Shown in pieces: positions 26,834 through 35,828 of a stretch of DNA of 64,000 nucleotides. A model generated the notes under the pieces. The model ran no database searches. It saw only the letters and a list, made by a program, of their open reading frames with translations, and was not told the origin of the DNA. The first letter of the stretch is position 1, and each line of letters opens with the position of its first letter. The DNA is from Anaerolinea thermophila (GTDB lineage Bacteria; Chloroflexota; Anaerolineae; Anaerolineales; Anaerolineaceae). Location of the stretch: positions 1-64,000 of the forward strand of contig NZ_DYHZ01000001.1 of the NCBI RefSeq assembly GCF_020723905.1. Direction: 5' to 3'. A program made the position numbers and the translations under genes.

Positions 26834-27762
26834 AACGTTGTCCTTCCACGCAAAATTTGAAGAACCTGTTCCAGTTCCGGGGGTAAAGGCGCTTCGAACG
26901 TGCGCGGAGTTTGCTCCCCCGGCAGTTGAATGGTCAACCGGTAGGCATGAAGGAAATGGCGATCCAGTGGAACCGTGGAATGCTTTCGTCCATACACCAG
27001 ATCACCCGCTACTGGACAGCCAATAAACGCCAGATGCACGCGAATCTGATGGGTGCGTCCGGTTAACGGATGCACTTCCAGAAGCGCGTGAGATGGAAAC
27101 TCTTCCCGGGTAAAGTACTCCGTGATTGACTCGCGCCCTTTTTCCGGCGGCACAACTGCCATGCGCTGTCGATTGCGGGGATCACGCCCAATCGGCGCTT
27201 CAATTCGCCCGGTTGGCGTTGGGGGATGTCCATCCACCAGCGCCAGATACATTTTCTGAACCCGGCGCAGACGGAATTGATCCTGCAACCAGCGGTGGGC
27301 GCGGTCATTCTTTGCCAGTAAGATCAATCCGGATGTATCCTTGTCCAGGCGATGCACCACACCCGGGCGTTCCTCCCCATGAATACCTTCCAGATCGGGA
27401 ATGTGCGCCAGCGCAGCGTGCACCAGCGTACCGCGATCATGTCCTGCCGAAGGGTGCACGACCATTCCAGCGGGCTTATTGACCAGCACGAGATCTTGAT
27501 TTTCAAAGAGAATATCCAGGGGAATGGGCTCAGGTTCCAGCGAAGTGGGTTGAGGAGGTGGAACGCGGATCTCTACCTCCATACCGGCTTCTACTGGAAA
27601 TCCCGTCTTCTGAACCAGTTTACCGGAGACGCGCACAAAACCGTCGCGTATCAGCCCCTGGATTTGAGAACGGCTGAAATCAGGAAAATGGGCAACCAGA
27701 AACTTATCCAGACGCCCTTCCTGATGAGATTCACAGGTGAAGACAAAGACCTGATCTTCCAT
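26830..27762 (-). CDS. rluD: RluA-family 23S rRNA pseudouridine synthase
   Basis: A 310-residue enzyme that isomerises uridines in 23S rRNA. An N-terminal S4 RNA-binding domain ([25 protein letters not shown], given here as residues about 17-60) precedes the catalytic domain. The catalytic Asp is in HRLDKDTSG (about residue 138), and [11 protein letters not shown] near residue 240 is typical. RluD (positions 1911/1915/1917) is the closest guess, but RluC-like specificity cannot be excluded. Its start overlaps the lspA stop by one base, and lspA-rluD linkage is widely conserved in bacteria. Confidence 0.92.
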   Translation of the reverse strand: MEDQVFVFTCESHQEGRLDKFLVAHFPDFSRSQIQGLIRDGFVRVSGKLVQKTGFPVEAGMEVEIRVPPPQPTSLEPEPIPLDILFENQDLVLVNKPAGMVVHPSAGHDRGTLVHAALAHIPDLEGIHGEERPGVVHRLDKDTSGLILLAKNDRAHRWLQDQFRLRRVQKMYLALVDGHPPTPTGRIEAPIGRDPRNRQRMAVVPPEKGRESITEYFTREEFPSHALLEVHPLTGRTHQIRVHLAFIGCPVAGDLVYGRKHSTVPLDRHFLHAYRLTIQLPGEQTPRTFEAPLPPELEQVLQILRGRTTL

Positions 27763-28289
27763 TACTGCACAACCGGATTTTCAGGTGGGCTCTCTCTGGA
27801 TTCCTGAGCCAGACGGCGTTCACGCCGCTCTTGCAGGTAAACCCCCAGCAGCAGAATAATAACCCCAATGGTGATGCTGGAATCGGCAATATTAAAGACA
27901 GGGAACGTGCCAACCGAAATGAAATCGGTGACATATCCCTGATGGAGACGATCAATCATATTTCCCAGTGCGCCGCCCAACTGCAAACTCATGGCAAGGC
28001 GCAAACTCCAATCCTGATCCGGCACTCGAGGGTAATACAGGACAATGAAAACAGCAATAATGATGGCTAAAAAGATGAACCAGTCCCCCTTACCCTGAAA
28101 CAGCCCAAACGCCACACCGGTGTTGTACCAGTGGACAAAGCGGGCATACGGCATCAGCCAGTCCCAGGGCGCCCACATCTCACCCGGTGCAAGGTGGGCG
28201 CGAACAAGGGCTTTGGTCCATTGATCCAGCAATATCACTGCTCCAGAAACCAGCAGGAGCATCCAGTAATTTCGCAAGAGTCTCTTCAA
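27762..28289 (-). CDS. lspA: Lipoprotein signal peptidase (signal peptidase II)
   Basis: A 175-residue inner-membrane aspartyl protease that removes signal peptides from diacylated prolipoproteins. Four membrane helices are clear, and both catalytic aspartates appear in GNMIDRLHQGYVTDFI and FNIADSSITIG. The start is one of two adjacent TTG codons (28292 or 28289); GGAGG lies four or seven bases upstream respectively, favouring 28289. A longer in-frame opening to 28454 has no family similarity. Its first 110 bases overlap the 3' end of the DUF123 gene in another frame. It acts after Lgt, also in this window. Confidence 0.93.
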   Translation of the reverse strand: MKRLLRNYWMLLLVSGAVILLDQWTKALVRAHLAPGEMWAPWDWLMPYARFVHWYNTGVAFGLFQGKGDWFIFLAIIIAVFIVLYYPRVPDQDWSLRLAMSLQLGGALGNMIDRLHQGYVTDFISVGTFPVFNIADSSITIGVIILLLGVYLQERRERRLAQESRESPPENPVVQ

Positions 28290-28719
28290 CAATCTTCCTC
28301 CAAGCGTGATGCCCTCCCATTGTACCAAAAAACACCCAATGCGCGGAGCATTGCCGGGAGCAATCACTGGCGCCAAACCCCGGTAGAGGGATACTTGCCT
28401 GCGGGTGAACAATGAGGGCTTGCGCCCAGTCACACTCAGCATGTACCCCTTCACGCCACCCGGCTCCCAACAGAGTCAGATACGGTTTCAACCAGTCCAG
28501 GTGCCAGTGGGGGTGGGCAGGAACACTCAAATGATACCCCAGACGCGCACGCAATCCTCCCCGTCCCCACGCGCTACCGGTGTAAAAATACAACCCTTCC
28601 GGCAAGAACACAGGGGGAAAGCGTCCAACCCGGTACTCTCCAGGTTTCTCTAAAGAAAAGGCGAGAAAATACGTCCCCGGTTCATCAGGGAATGGGAGTG
28701 CAACCGTTATCTTCTTCAT
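28180..28719 (-). CDS. DUF123 GIY-YIG-like (Uri superfamily) endonuclease
   Basis: About 179 residues. The sequence matches the DUF123/COG1833 pattern: GTYFLAFSLEKPGEYRVGR, LYFYTGSAWGRGGLRARLGYH, HWHLDWL and GFGASDCSRQCSAHW. The Tyr/Gly pairs recall the GIY-YIG nuclease fold; activity is usually assumed, not shown. Family members are about 130-150 residues, and here the last 36 residues run past the usual end and overlap lspA by 110 bases. The ATG at 28719 is chosen over a TTG at 28737, since the family begins near MKKITVALP. The role may be DNA repair, but no partner gene confirms this. Confidence 0.82.
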   Translation of the reverse strand: MKKITVALPFPDEPGTYFLAFSLEKPGEYRVGRFPPVFLPEGLYFYTGSAWGRGGLRARLGYHLSVPAHPHWHLDWLKPYLTLLGAGWREGVHAECDWAQALIVHPQASIPLPGFGASDCSRQCSAHWVFFGTMGGHHAWRKIVEETLAKLLDAPAGFWSSDIAGSMDQSPCSRPPCTG

Positions 28720-28766
28720 GCCTTGTGATCCAGGCAAAAGATCGGGAATACCCGCTCTCCGATAGA

Positions 28767-30260
28767 TTATGCCATGGCTTCCAGCAATTCAATGGCACGG
28801 CGCACCCGCTTAAGGCAGGTATCCCGCCCGATGATCTCCATACTCTCGAATAAAGGCGGACTGACGGTTTGTCCGGTAACGGCTACCCGCAAAATTCCAA
28901 ATACCTGCCCCGCCGAGAGCCCCAGTTCCTCCACCAGCGCTCGCATGGGCGGTTCGGCAACCGCAGGCGATACATCTGAAAGGCTTTCCAGCACTTCCAG
29001 ACTGCGCCGGGCAACCTGTGCCGCTTCTGCCGGAGTCAGTCCTTTGGGAACCAGCGCCGCGGGGTCGGGAACAATTTCGTCTTTGAAGAAAAAGCCCGCC
29101 ATGGCGACAACATCATCCAAGGTGGTCAGGCGCGGTTGAATGAGCGGAGCAATGCGGAGCAGTTTCTCATCCTCTACTGTGTATCCGGCAGAAATCAGAA
29201 ACGGTTTGACCCGCTGGGCGAAATCGGGCAGCGCCAGGTGACGAATGTGCAAACCGTTGAAGTGGTCCAGTTTGGTGAAATTGATGGCTGCCGGAGAGGG
29301 GTTCAACCCTTCCAGAGAGAATTTTTCAATCAGGTCGGGCATGGTGAAAAATTCGGTGTGGTCGTCGTAACTCCACCCCATCAAAGCAATCCAGTTCACC
29401 ACGGCTTCAGGAAGATACCCCAGATCTTTAAAATCGGTGACGAAAATGGAGTAGCCATCTTTCATCAAGTCGGCGGCTTCCCGCTTGCTCATTTTCCCCT
29501 TTCCGCTGGGCTTAAGGAACACAGAGAGATGAATAAACTCCGGTTCCTGCCACCCAAAAGCGCGGATAATGAGAGCATGCAAGGGGAAGGTTGGCAACCA
29601 TTCAGCACCCCGGAAGACATGAGTGATCTTCATCAGGTGGTCATCCACCATTGCAGCAAGGTGATACAACGCCAGCCCATCGGATTTGACAATGACGTAA
29701 TCGTCAATCAGGCGATTCTCCACGGTAATCTCCCCGCGGAGGAGATCCCTCACCACGGTTACACCCTCGCGGGGCGTCTTAAAGCGAATGACGTGACGCT
29801 CACCTCGAGCCACTCTACGGGCGGCTTCGTCAGGGTCAATGTTCCGGCAGGTGCCATCGTAATGTGGTTGTTCCTTGCGGGCTTGCTGTTCCTGACGCAC
29901 TTTTTCCAGGCGTTCGGGGGTGCAGAAACAATAATACGCGTGCCCGCTCTCCACCAGCTGGCGGGCGTAGTGGAGATAAATGTCTTTACGCTCACTCTGG
30001 CGGTACGGTCCATAAGGGCCTCCCACATCGGGACCTTCATCCCACTGTAAGCCCAGCCAGTGCATCCCATCAATCAATTCCTGCTCAGCGGTGGGCACAT
30101 AACGCTTCTGGTCGGTATCCTCAATTCTCAGGATAAACTGCCCCCCGGTTTTCCGTGCCAGCAGGTAGTTATAAAGCGCCGTTCGTCCACTCCCCAGGTG
30201 CATCCGTCCGGTAGGGGATGGTGCAAACCGCACCCGCACAGGTTTACTGTAATCGGTCAT
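28767..30260 (-). CDS. gltX: Glutamyl-tRNA synthetase
   Basis: A 497-residue class I aminoacyl-tRNA synthetase charging tRNA-Glu, and possibly tRNA-Gln if the amidotransferase route is used. The ATP-binding motif is FAPSPTGRMHLGSGRTAL, and KMSKS appears as KGKMSKREA (about residue 257). The second half is the all-alpha anticodon-binding region of discriminating or non-discriminating bacterial GluRS. It follows rodA by 21 bases in the same run. Length is normal. Confidence 0.97.
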   Translation of the reverse strand: MTDYSKPVRVRFAPSPTGRMHLGSGRTALYNYLLARKTGGQFILRIEDTDQKRYVPTAEQELIDGMHWLGLQWDEGPDVGGPYGPYRQSERKDIYLHYARQLVESGHAYYCFCTPERLEKVRQEQQARKEQPHYDGTCRNIDPDEAARRVARGERHVIRFKTPREGVTVVRDLLRGEITVENRLIDDYVIVKSDGLALYHLAAMVDDHLMKITHVFRGAEWLPTFPLHALIIRAFGWQEPEFIHLSVFLKPSGKGKMSKREAADLMKDGYSIFVTDFKDLGYLPEAVVNWIALMGWSYDDHTEFFTMPDLIEKFSLEGLNPSPAAINFTKLDHFNGLHIRHLALPDFAQRVKPFLISAGYTVEDEKLLRIAPLIQPRLTTLDDVVAMAGFFFKDEIVPDPAALVPKGLTPAEAAQVARRSLEVLESLSDVSPAVAEPPMRALVEELGLSAGQVFGILRVAVTGQTVSPPLFESMEIIGRDTCLKRVRRAIELLEAMA

Positions 30261-30281
30261 TCGCTCGCTCCAGTGATCGAA

Positions 30282-31409
30282 TTAGAATTCCAGCACTTTG
30301 TGGCGGCTGACAACGCTTTCCACCAATCCAATGCCGAAGGCTAATGATAACATGGAACTGCCACCGTAACTGATAAATGGCAGAGTCAAACCCGTAACCG
30401 GAATGACGTTCAGATTCACACCAATATTCACCGCCATTTGAAAGAACAACAACACGCCAAAACCATAAGCGATCAAGGCACCAAAGGGATCAGCGGCAAG
30501 TGCAGCAGCGCGGAAACAACGGAGGATGACAAATAACAACAACAAAATGATCACCACCGTACCCACAAAGCCAAATTCTGCCGCCATGGCAGAAAAAATA
30601 AAGTCGGTATGGCGCACCTTGAGGAAGCGCAACTGCACCTGCGTGCTGTGTCCATAGCCGCTCCCAAACAACCCTCCAGAACCGATACTGATTAAGGCTT
30701 GCTGTACGTTGAAGATGTTCCCATGCCGCGAATTGGGATCCGGAAAGAGAAAGTCCACAATGCGCTTTAACTGATAGTCCTCAATAAAAGGAATTTTTTG
30801 CCCGCTAAACAGCATGAAGATAATGACCAGTAAGAGGACAATGGTCACCCCCAGTAAAATCCATAAATACTTGACCGGCAAGCCGCTCACCCACAGCATG
30901 GAAAACCAGATGACCATAATCACAATGGAAGTAGAGAGGTTGGGCTGGAGGAGAATCCAGATCACCACGCCAAAAGTGAGCAGAAAACTCTGCAGAATCC
31001 AGCGCACATCCTTTTTTCGGTCCTGGGTACGGGCAAAGAAATCTGCCAGCACGATAATCATGATGATTTTTGCCAGTTCAGACGGCTGAATCAAAATCAA
31101 GCCGGTATCCAGCCAGCGCGCCGACCCAAAGAAGGCAGTACCAAAGACAAAAATAATTAGAAGAGAAATAATGGCGCCAATGTACAGCACCCGGGATAGC
31201 GCCGAAAAATAGCGATAATCCAGGGATGCCATGAATAGAATCACCACAAACCCGATGATGACGTAAATGGTCTGACGCTGAACCAGTTCTGCCAGCACTT
31301 CGTTACCGGCAATGGCAGAACGAATCATGGCAATGCCAAAAATGGAAAGGATGACCACCGCCCCTAACAGCCAGTAATCAAAGTGTTTCCATGTCTCACG
31401 CTGAATCAT
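30282..31409 (-). CDS. rodA: Rod-shape SEDS peptidoglycan glycosyltransferase RodA
   Basis: A 375-residue SEDS protein with about ten membrane helices. SEDS marks are clear: SARWLDTGLILIQPSELAKI, an extracellular loop with PDPNSR, and the C-terminal GLTLPFISYGGSSMLSLAFG. RodA polymerises lipid II glycan during elongation together with PBP2. The cognate mrdA and mreBCD lie upstream in this run, which favours RodA over FtsW. Unusually, minCDE are inserted between mrdA and rodA. Confidence 0.94.
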   Translation of the reverse strand: MIQRETWKHFDYWLLGAVVILSIFGIAMIRSAIAGNEVLAELVQRQTIYVIIGFVVILFMASLDYRYFSALSRVLYIGAIISLLIIFVFGTAFFGSARWLDTGLILIQPSELAKIIMIIVLADFFARTQDRKKDVRWILQSFLLTFGVVIWILLQPNLSTSIVIMVIWFSMLWVSGLPVKYLWILLGVTIVLLLVIIFMLFSGQKIPFIEDYQLKRIVDFLFPDPNSRHGNIFNVQQALISIGSGGLFGSGYGHSTQVQLRFLKVRHTDFIFSAMAAEFGFVGTVVIILLLLFVILRCFRAAALAADPFGALIAYGFGVLLFFQMAVNIGVNLNVIPVTGLTLPFISYGGSSMLSLAFGIGLVESVVSRHKVLEF

Positions 31410-31447
31410 ACAAGGTACCTTTAAACACCCATTTACAGCCTGAACGC

Positions 31448-31711
31448 TTATCGTTTCCGGGGGGCGGGCTTGAGTGGAATATCCGCCAGCAAACGATGCT
31501 CACGACCTTCCTGAGACATGGTGATATGAACACGGGCTGGATCGATGGCAATGTAGCGCTCGATCACCGCCAGCAAATCATTCTTCAACTGTTCCATCTG
31601 AGCCGGCGACAAATCGGTGCGGTCATTAATCAAAACCAGTTTGAGGCGTTCTTTCGCCTGATCGGCGCTCTTGTTTCGTTGACCCATAAGCCAGTCCAGC
31701 CACCCTGCCAT
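31448..31711 (-). CDS. minE: Cell division topological specificity factor MinE
   Basis: An 87-residue protein that stimulates MinD ATPase and drives Min oscillation or polar exclusion. The anti-MinCD segment (AKERLKLVLINDRTDLSP) and the dimer region ending HITMSQEG are present. Length is standard. It starts one base after the minD stop. Its presence indicates an E. coli-like oscillator rather than a DivIVA/MinJ-based system. Confidence 0.93.
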   Translation of the reverse strand: MAGWLDWLMGQRNKSADQAKERLKLVLINDRTDLSPAQMEQLKNDLLAVIERYIAIDPARVHITMSQEGREHRLLADIPLKPAPRKR

Positions 31712-31712
31712 A

Positions 31713-32516
31713 TCAACTGCCTCCCGAACGCATCATCCTTGCCAGTTTACTGAAGAAGTCCTGGCGATCATCCAGTTTCATCAAGGGGACGTTTTCGCCG
31801 TTCAAACGGCGGGCGATATTATGGAACGCCTCACCAGCGCGTGTTTTCCCGTTGAGTGCAATGGGTTGTCCACGGTTGGTGCTGATGATCACATTTTCAT
31901 CCTCTGGAACGATTCCCAGCAAATCAATTGCCAGCAGTTCCAGCACATCCTCTGGAGAAAGCATCTCGTTGCGTTTGACCATGGCAGGATTAACCCGGTT
32001 GAGGATCAAACGGGCAGGTCCTTTTTCTTCTGCCTCCACCAGCCCCACAACCCGATCGGCATCCCGCACTGCAGAGACTTCCGGATTGGTCACCACCACC
32101 ACCTGGTCTGCGGGGGCAATGGCATTGCGAAAACCGCGCTCAATTCCCGCAGGTGAATCGATACAAATGAAATCGAATTCCGGGCGCAGTTCATCACACA
32201 GGCGCACCATATCAGAGGGAGAAAGGGCATTTTTATCCCGGGTCTGCGCGGCAGGGATGAGATACAGTTCAGGCAAGCGTTTATCCCGAATCATTGCCTG
32301 GCGCAGACGGCAACGTCCTTCCACCACGTCCACCACATCATAGACAATGCGGTTTTCCAAGCCCAGCACTAAATCCAGATTGCGTAAGCCAATATCCCCA
32401 TCAATGCACACCACTTTCTTGCCTAAAAGCGCCAGGGCTACCGCCACATTCGCGGTGGTGGTCGTCTTGCCTACGCCACCTTTTCCAGAGGTAAAAGTAA
32501 TAACGCTTGCTGTCAT
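31713..32516 (-). CDS. minD: Septum site-determining ATPase MinD
   Basis: A 267-residue ParA-type ATPase. The deviant Walker A is GKGGVGKTTTTANV (about 10-23) and the switch region is IDSPAGIERGF. The C-terminal amphipathic helix FFSKLARMMR should anchor ATP-bound dimers to the membrane, where MinC is recruited. It lies between minC (15-base gap) and minE (one base). Confidence 0.97.
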   Translation of the reverse strand: MTASVITFTSGKGGVGKTTTTANVAVALALLGKKVVCIDGDIGLRNLDLVLGLENRIVYDVVDVVEGRCRLRQAMIRDKRLPELYLIPAAQTRDKNALSPSDMVRLCDELRPEFDFICIDSPAGIERGFRNAIAPADQVVVVTNPEVSAVRDADRVVGLVEAEEKGPARLILNRVNPAMVKRNEMLSPEDVLELLAIDLLGIVPEDENVIISTNRGQPIALNGKTRAGEAFHNIARRLNGENVPLMKLDDRQDFFSKLARMMRSGGS

Positions 32517-32531
32517 CTGTGTACTGCTCCC

Positions 32532-33218
32532 TTATTTCTTCGATTTCCAGGTTTCGACAATGGCTCGTCCCTCTTCTATCCGCACCATTTGCGGTTCAGA
32601 TTTTCCTTTGCGAGGCGGCAAAGTCACAGGAAAACCGGCTATACGCACACTGGTTGGATCCAGTTCTAATGCACAAATCACTGCCTGCTCATTTCCATCC
32701 ATACCGGCATGCACACTGCCTTTCAGTTTTCCCCATACCAGAACATTGCCGCCCGCCAACACCTCACCACCGGGGTTAACGTCCCCCAGGATCACAATAT
32801 GTCCATGATGAGAGACTTTGAATCCCGAACGCACCGTACGTTGCACGAGAATGGCATTTTCTCCCTGGAGATGACTTTCCAGAGGACGGATGGTGCGCTC
32901 AGGGCGGGGAGTTGAGAGGCGCGTTGCCAGTCCAAGGGCTTGAGCGTTTTGCTCCGTCACCGGAGAACGGCTGATAACCGCGTAAAGGGTAATGCCCCAT
33001 TCCGAAAATTGATCGCGGAGAGCCCCCAGTTCAGCGGCATGAACGAGATGGTCACCCACATCCAGAGCCACACGCGCGCCTTTCAAAAAACCCAACCGCT
33101 CTTCCATGGTTTGCAGAAGCGCCGGACGGAGTTCTTCCCAGGAACCTTCTGAAAGGGTGATGAGCAACCCATCCCGCACGCCTTTGATGGTGACTGCCTG
33201 CCGCCTCTGCATGATCAT
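32532..33218 (-). CDS. minC: Septum site-determining protein MinC
   Basis: About 228 residues. The C-terminal beta-helix (RSGFKVSHHGHIVILGDVNPGGEVLAGGNVLVWG and on; residues about 125-200) is the MinD-binding domain. The N-terminal part inhibits FtsZ. The start is uncertain: ATG 33218 has GGGGA nine bases upstream, but ATG 33212 or an upstream TTG at 33239 are possible. The last would overlap the mrdA stop by 17 bases. MinC is followed at once by minD and minE. Confidence 0.92.
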   Translation of the reverse strand: MIMQRRQAVTIKGVRDGLLITLSEGSWEELRPALLQTMEERLGFLKGARVALDVGDHLVHAAELGALRDQFSEWGITLYAVISRSPVTEQNAQALGLATRLSTPRPERTIRPLESHLQGENAILVQRTVRSGFKVSHHGHIVILGDVNPGGEVLAGGNVLVWGKLKGSVHAGMDGNEQAVICALELDPTSVRIAGFPVTLPPRKGKSEPQMVRIEEGRAIVETWKSKK

Positions 33219-33222
33219 GGCA

Positions 33223-35325
33223 TTATTTCCCCGCATCAATGGACTTCAACTCAAAGTAGCCTTCCATCACTTTACGCACAATCGGTGCGGCTACGCTTGC
33301 ACCTTCGCCACCATTATACACGAAAGCCACAACAGCAATTTCCGGGTCATCGTATGGAGCATAGCCAAAATACCAGGAATGTGTGGGCCAGTTCCCGCGG
33401 ATACACAGCCCCTGCTGATTGGCAATGTTGTCGCAGTACTCAGCGGTGCCGGTTTTTCCGGCTGAGTTCTGCACCGGGCTGTCGGTAAAAACATTTTTGG
33501 CTGTTCCTTCGGTGACAACCAGGCGCATGGCTTCTTTCGCCAGCGAAACCACCCACGGCTGGACGGTTTTACGCTCGCCAGTCAGAAGATTGTTCTCATC
33601 GTATACCCGAATGACGGGATCCCTGGTGATATCCCACTTCAAACGTGGCTCAAAAGGTTTGACCACATTGCCTTCCGCGTCCAGCACGTCCCGAATCAAC
33701 GTGGGTTGCATGTACTTTCCATCGTTGGCGAGGATGGCTGCAGAAACCAGCACCTGAAGCGGCGTTGCCAGCACATACCCCTGCCCCATGGAGGCGATGT
33801 AGGTATCACCCGTAGTCCAGGACTCACCCTGCGTACGGCGTTTCCAGTCCGGATCGGGGATCAAACCGTTGGCTTCGCCGGGTAATTCAATCCCAGTCAG
33901 GATGCCATACCCCAGCGCGCGGGAGTATTCGCCAAGACGCCAGATTCCCAAACCGGAAACACCGTCCGGAGCATACCCACCGCCGATTTTATAGAAATAC
34001 ACATCGCAGGAAAGCGCCACCCCACGCAACCAGTTAACATCGCCATGTCCATTCTGGTCATAACACACATAATCAAATGGCGTACCCGGAGAGTTAGGCA
34101 GAGCCTTCTGAATAATGGTGATTTTACCGGGGTCGTTCAGTTCCTGCTCTGGCGTGACCACCCCTTCATTCAGCGCGCCAACTGCCGTAGGTAATTTGAA
34201 CACTGATCCTGGGGGATGCTCCGCAGAGATGGCATGATTGAAAAGTGGTTTGTTCGGGTCTGCCAGCAGTTGTCTGTAGTAATACTCCGGAATAAACCGC
34301 GCCATACGGTTATTCTCATAGGAAGGATAAGAAACCAGCGCCAGAATTTCCCCCGTCTTGGGATTCATGGCGATCACCACGCCGCTGGAGGAACGAATTT
34401 TATTTAAACGGCGGTTCCAGTAATCAATCGTGCCTACCAGGGCTTCCTGCGCCACGCTTTGCAGGCGAGTATCCAGCGTCAGGCGGATGGTGTTACCGGG
34501 AACAGGTTCAATGGGCGGCTCGAGATTGCGCAATTCTTTCCCGGCTCCATCAACTTCCACCACGCGTTTACCATTCCGCCCCGCCAGAATATCCTGCATG
34601 GTGGCTTCAATTCCGGCATACCCCACCTTATCCCGTCCGGAAACCAGACCTTTTTCCTCATAATATTCCTGCTGACCGGCAGGAACCGGTCCCAGAAAGC
34701 CCACTACCACTGCTGTCAAGGAACCGGTGGGATAATCACGGACGGGTTCTGTTTCAATGCCTACTCCGGGCAGATCAGCAGAGCGGGCGCGAATGATCAT
34801 CGCCGTCTCCGCAGGCACATTGCAGGCAACCCGCATGGGCGAGTAAGGCGCGTTGGTATCGGCGATATAGACGATTTGAGCAATGCCCAGATCGGTCTGG
34901 CAGGGTGAGAAGGCTTTAACTGTTTGTTCGTTAATCACCCCCTGGCTGACCGGAATGCCCACCAGTTCGGATAACTTGCGGTACACTTCCTGAACCCGAT
35001 CATCCAGCGCCGTGTTCAGCGCATCCGGATCGCCGCCGGCAGTGGGATCACCCGGCAGGTAGGCAGGGGTAATGGTTACATGATATGCCGGTACATTACG
35101 TGCCAGAATAAAGCCGTTGCGATCCATGATCAAACCCCGCTGGGTCGGGACGCTGATTTCTGTACGGCGGTTTTCATCGGCTCGGGCGGCAAAATCGGCG
35201 CCCTGAACGATCTGGTATTCGAACAGTTTATAAATGTAAAATCCCACAATCAAAATGACCAGCGCATACACCACCGCCAGTCGTGATCGCTCCAATCCTT
35301 CATGATGAATGGATGGGAAACTCAT
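33223..35325 (-). CDS. mrdA: Penicillin-binding protein 2 (elongation transpeptidase)
   Basis: A 700-residue class B PBP that cross-links peptidoglycan in the elongasome. One membrane helix near residues 15-33 is followed by the dimerisation region (SVPTQRGLIMDRNG) and the transpeptidase domain. Active-site motifs are SVFK (in PPGSVFKLPTAVG), SCD (in ALSCDVYFYKIG) and KTG (in AGKTGTAEY). ATG 35325 is chosen: it overlaps the mreD stop as ATGA, and a longer in-frame reading of 114 residues is compositionally odd and covers mreD. Partner of RodA and MreBCD. Confidence 0.96.
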   Translation of the reverse strand: MSFPSIHHEGLERSRLAVVYALVILIVGFYIYKLFEYQIVQGADFAARADENRRTEISVPTQRGLIMDRNGFILARNVPAYHVTITPAYLPGDPTAGGDPDALNTALDDRVQEVYRKLSELVGIPVSQGVINEQTVKAFSPCQTDLGIAQIVYIADTNAPYSPMRVACNVPAETAMIIRARSADLPGVGIETEPVRDYPTGSLTAVVVGFLGPVPAGQQEYYEEKGLVSGRDKVGYAGIEATMQDILAGRNGKRVVEVDGAGKELRNLEPPIEPVPGNTIRLTLDTRLQSVAQEALVGTIDYWNRRLNKIRSSSGVVIAMNPKTGEILALVSYPSYENNRMARFIPEYYYRQLLADPNKPLFNHAISAEHPPGSVFKLPTAVGALNEGVVTPEQELNDPGKITIIQKALPNSPGTPFDYVCYDQNGHGDVNWLRGVALSCDVYFYKIGGGYAPDGVSGLGIWRLGEYSRALGYGILTGIELPGEANGLIPDPDWKRRTQGESWTTGDTYIASMGQGYVLATPLQVLVSAAILANDGKYMQPTLIRDVLDAEGNVVKPFEPRLKWDITRDPVIRVYDENNLLTGERKTVQPWVVSLAKEAMRLVVTEGTAKNVFTDSPVQNSAGKTGTAEYCDNIANQQGLCIRGNWPTHSWYFGYAPYDDPEIAVVAFVYNGGEGASVAAPIVRKVMEGYFELKSIDAGK

Positions 35326-35822
35326 ATTTCCACCTCTTCTGAAACCACAGAACGGCTCACATCTACCGTCAAAGCATATATCGGCAATGCCAGCACAAGA
35401 TTGAGGAATACAGCCGGTAAAATCACCAGATTCAGGCTTTCCACGATGGAAATTGGCACCTCCTGGGCTTGCAGTGCCAGCATTTGCATGAACAGCATTC
35501 CCAGCGAGCCTGCAAGGGTAGTGAGGAGCATTGCCAGTACCGGTGTTTGCCAGACCTGACGCCGGAGAAAGCGCGCAAAGGCAACCACCCCAACATATCC
35601 TAGCACCGGAATAAACCAGGGAACGGCTGATACCAGGCCCATTAAAATTCCTGCCATCACTGCCCACTCATAAATGGTTGAAATCCGTTCCTGTAGAGCC
35701 AGCGCTGCCAGCACCAAAAGCACTACATCCGCCGTGCCATGGAGCAAGGGGATATTGCTGACCACTACGCTTTGAAAAATGGTCAGGAGAATGACAATGG
35801 GAAGTCCCAGCAGAATACCCAT
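35322..35822 (-). CDS. mreD: Rod shape-determining membrane protein MreD
   Basis: A 166-residue protein of about five membrane helices, small and poorly conserved as usual for MreD. Identification rests on size, topology (SVVVSNIPLLHGTADVVLLVLAALA start region) and its place directly after mreC and before mrdA. It belongs to the Rod complex and may regulate the MreC-PBP2 interaction. Six bases separate it from mreC. Confidence 0.85.
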   Translation of the reverse strand: MGILLGLPIVILLTIFQSVVVSNIPLLHGTADVVLLVLAALALQERISTIYEWAVMAGILMGLVSAVPWFIPVLGYVGVVAFARFLRRQVWQTPVLAMLLTTLAGSLGMLFMQMLALQAQEVPISIVESLNLVILPAVFLNLVLALPIYALTVDVSRSVVSEEVEI

Positions 35823-35828
35823 TTTTCC

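Noticed and set aside
28290-28454. A longer N-terminus for lspA
   Set aside because: The extension lies in the DUF123 gene and lacks a ribosome binding site, whereas GGAGG precedes the TTG pair at 28292/28289.
33223-35667. A longer reading of PBP2 with 114 extra N-terminal residues
   Set aside because: The extra part covers mreD in another frame, has no family features, and ATG 35325 overlaps the mreD stop as ATGA.
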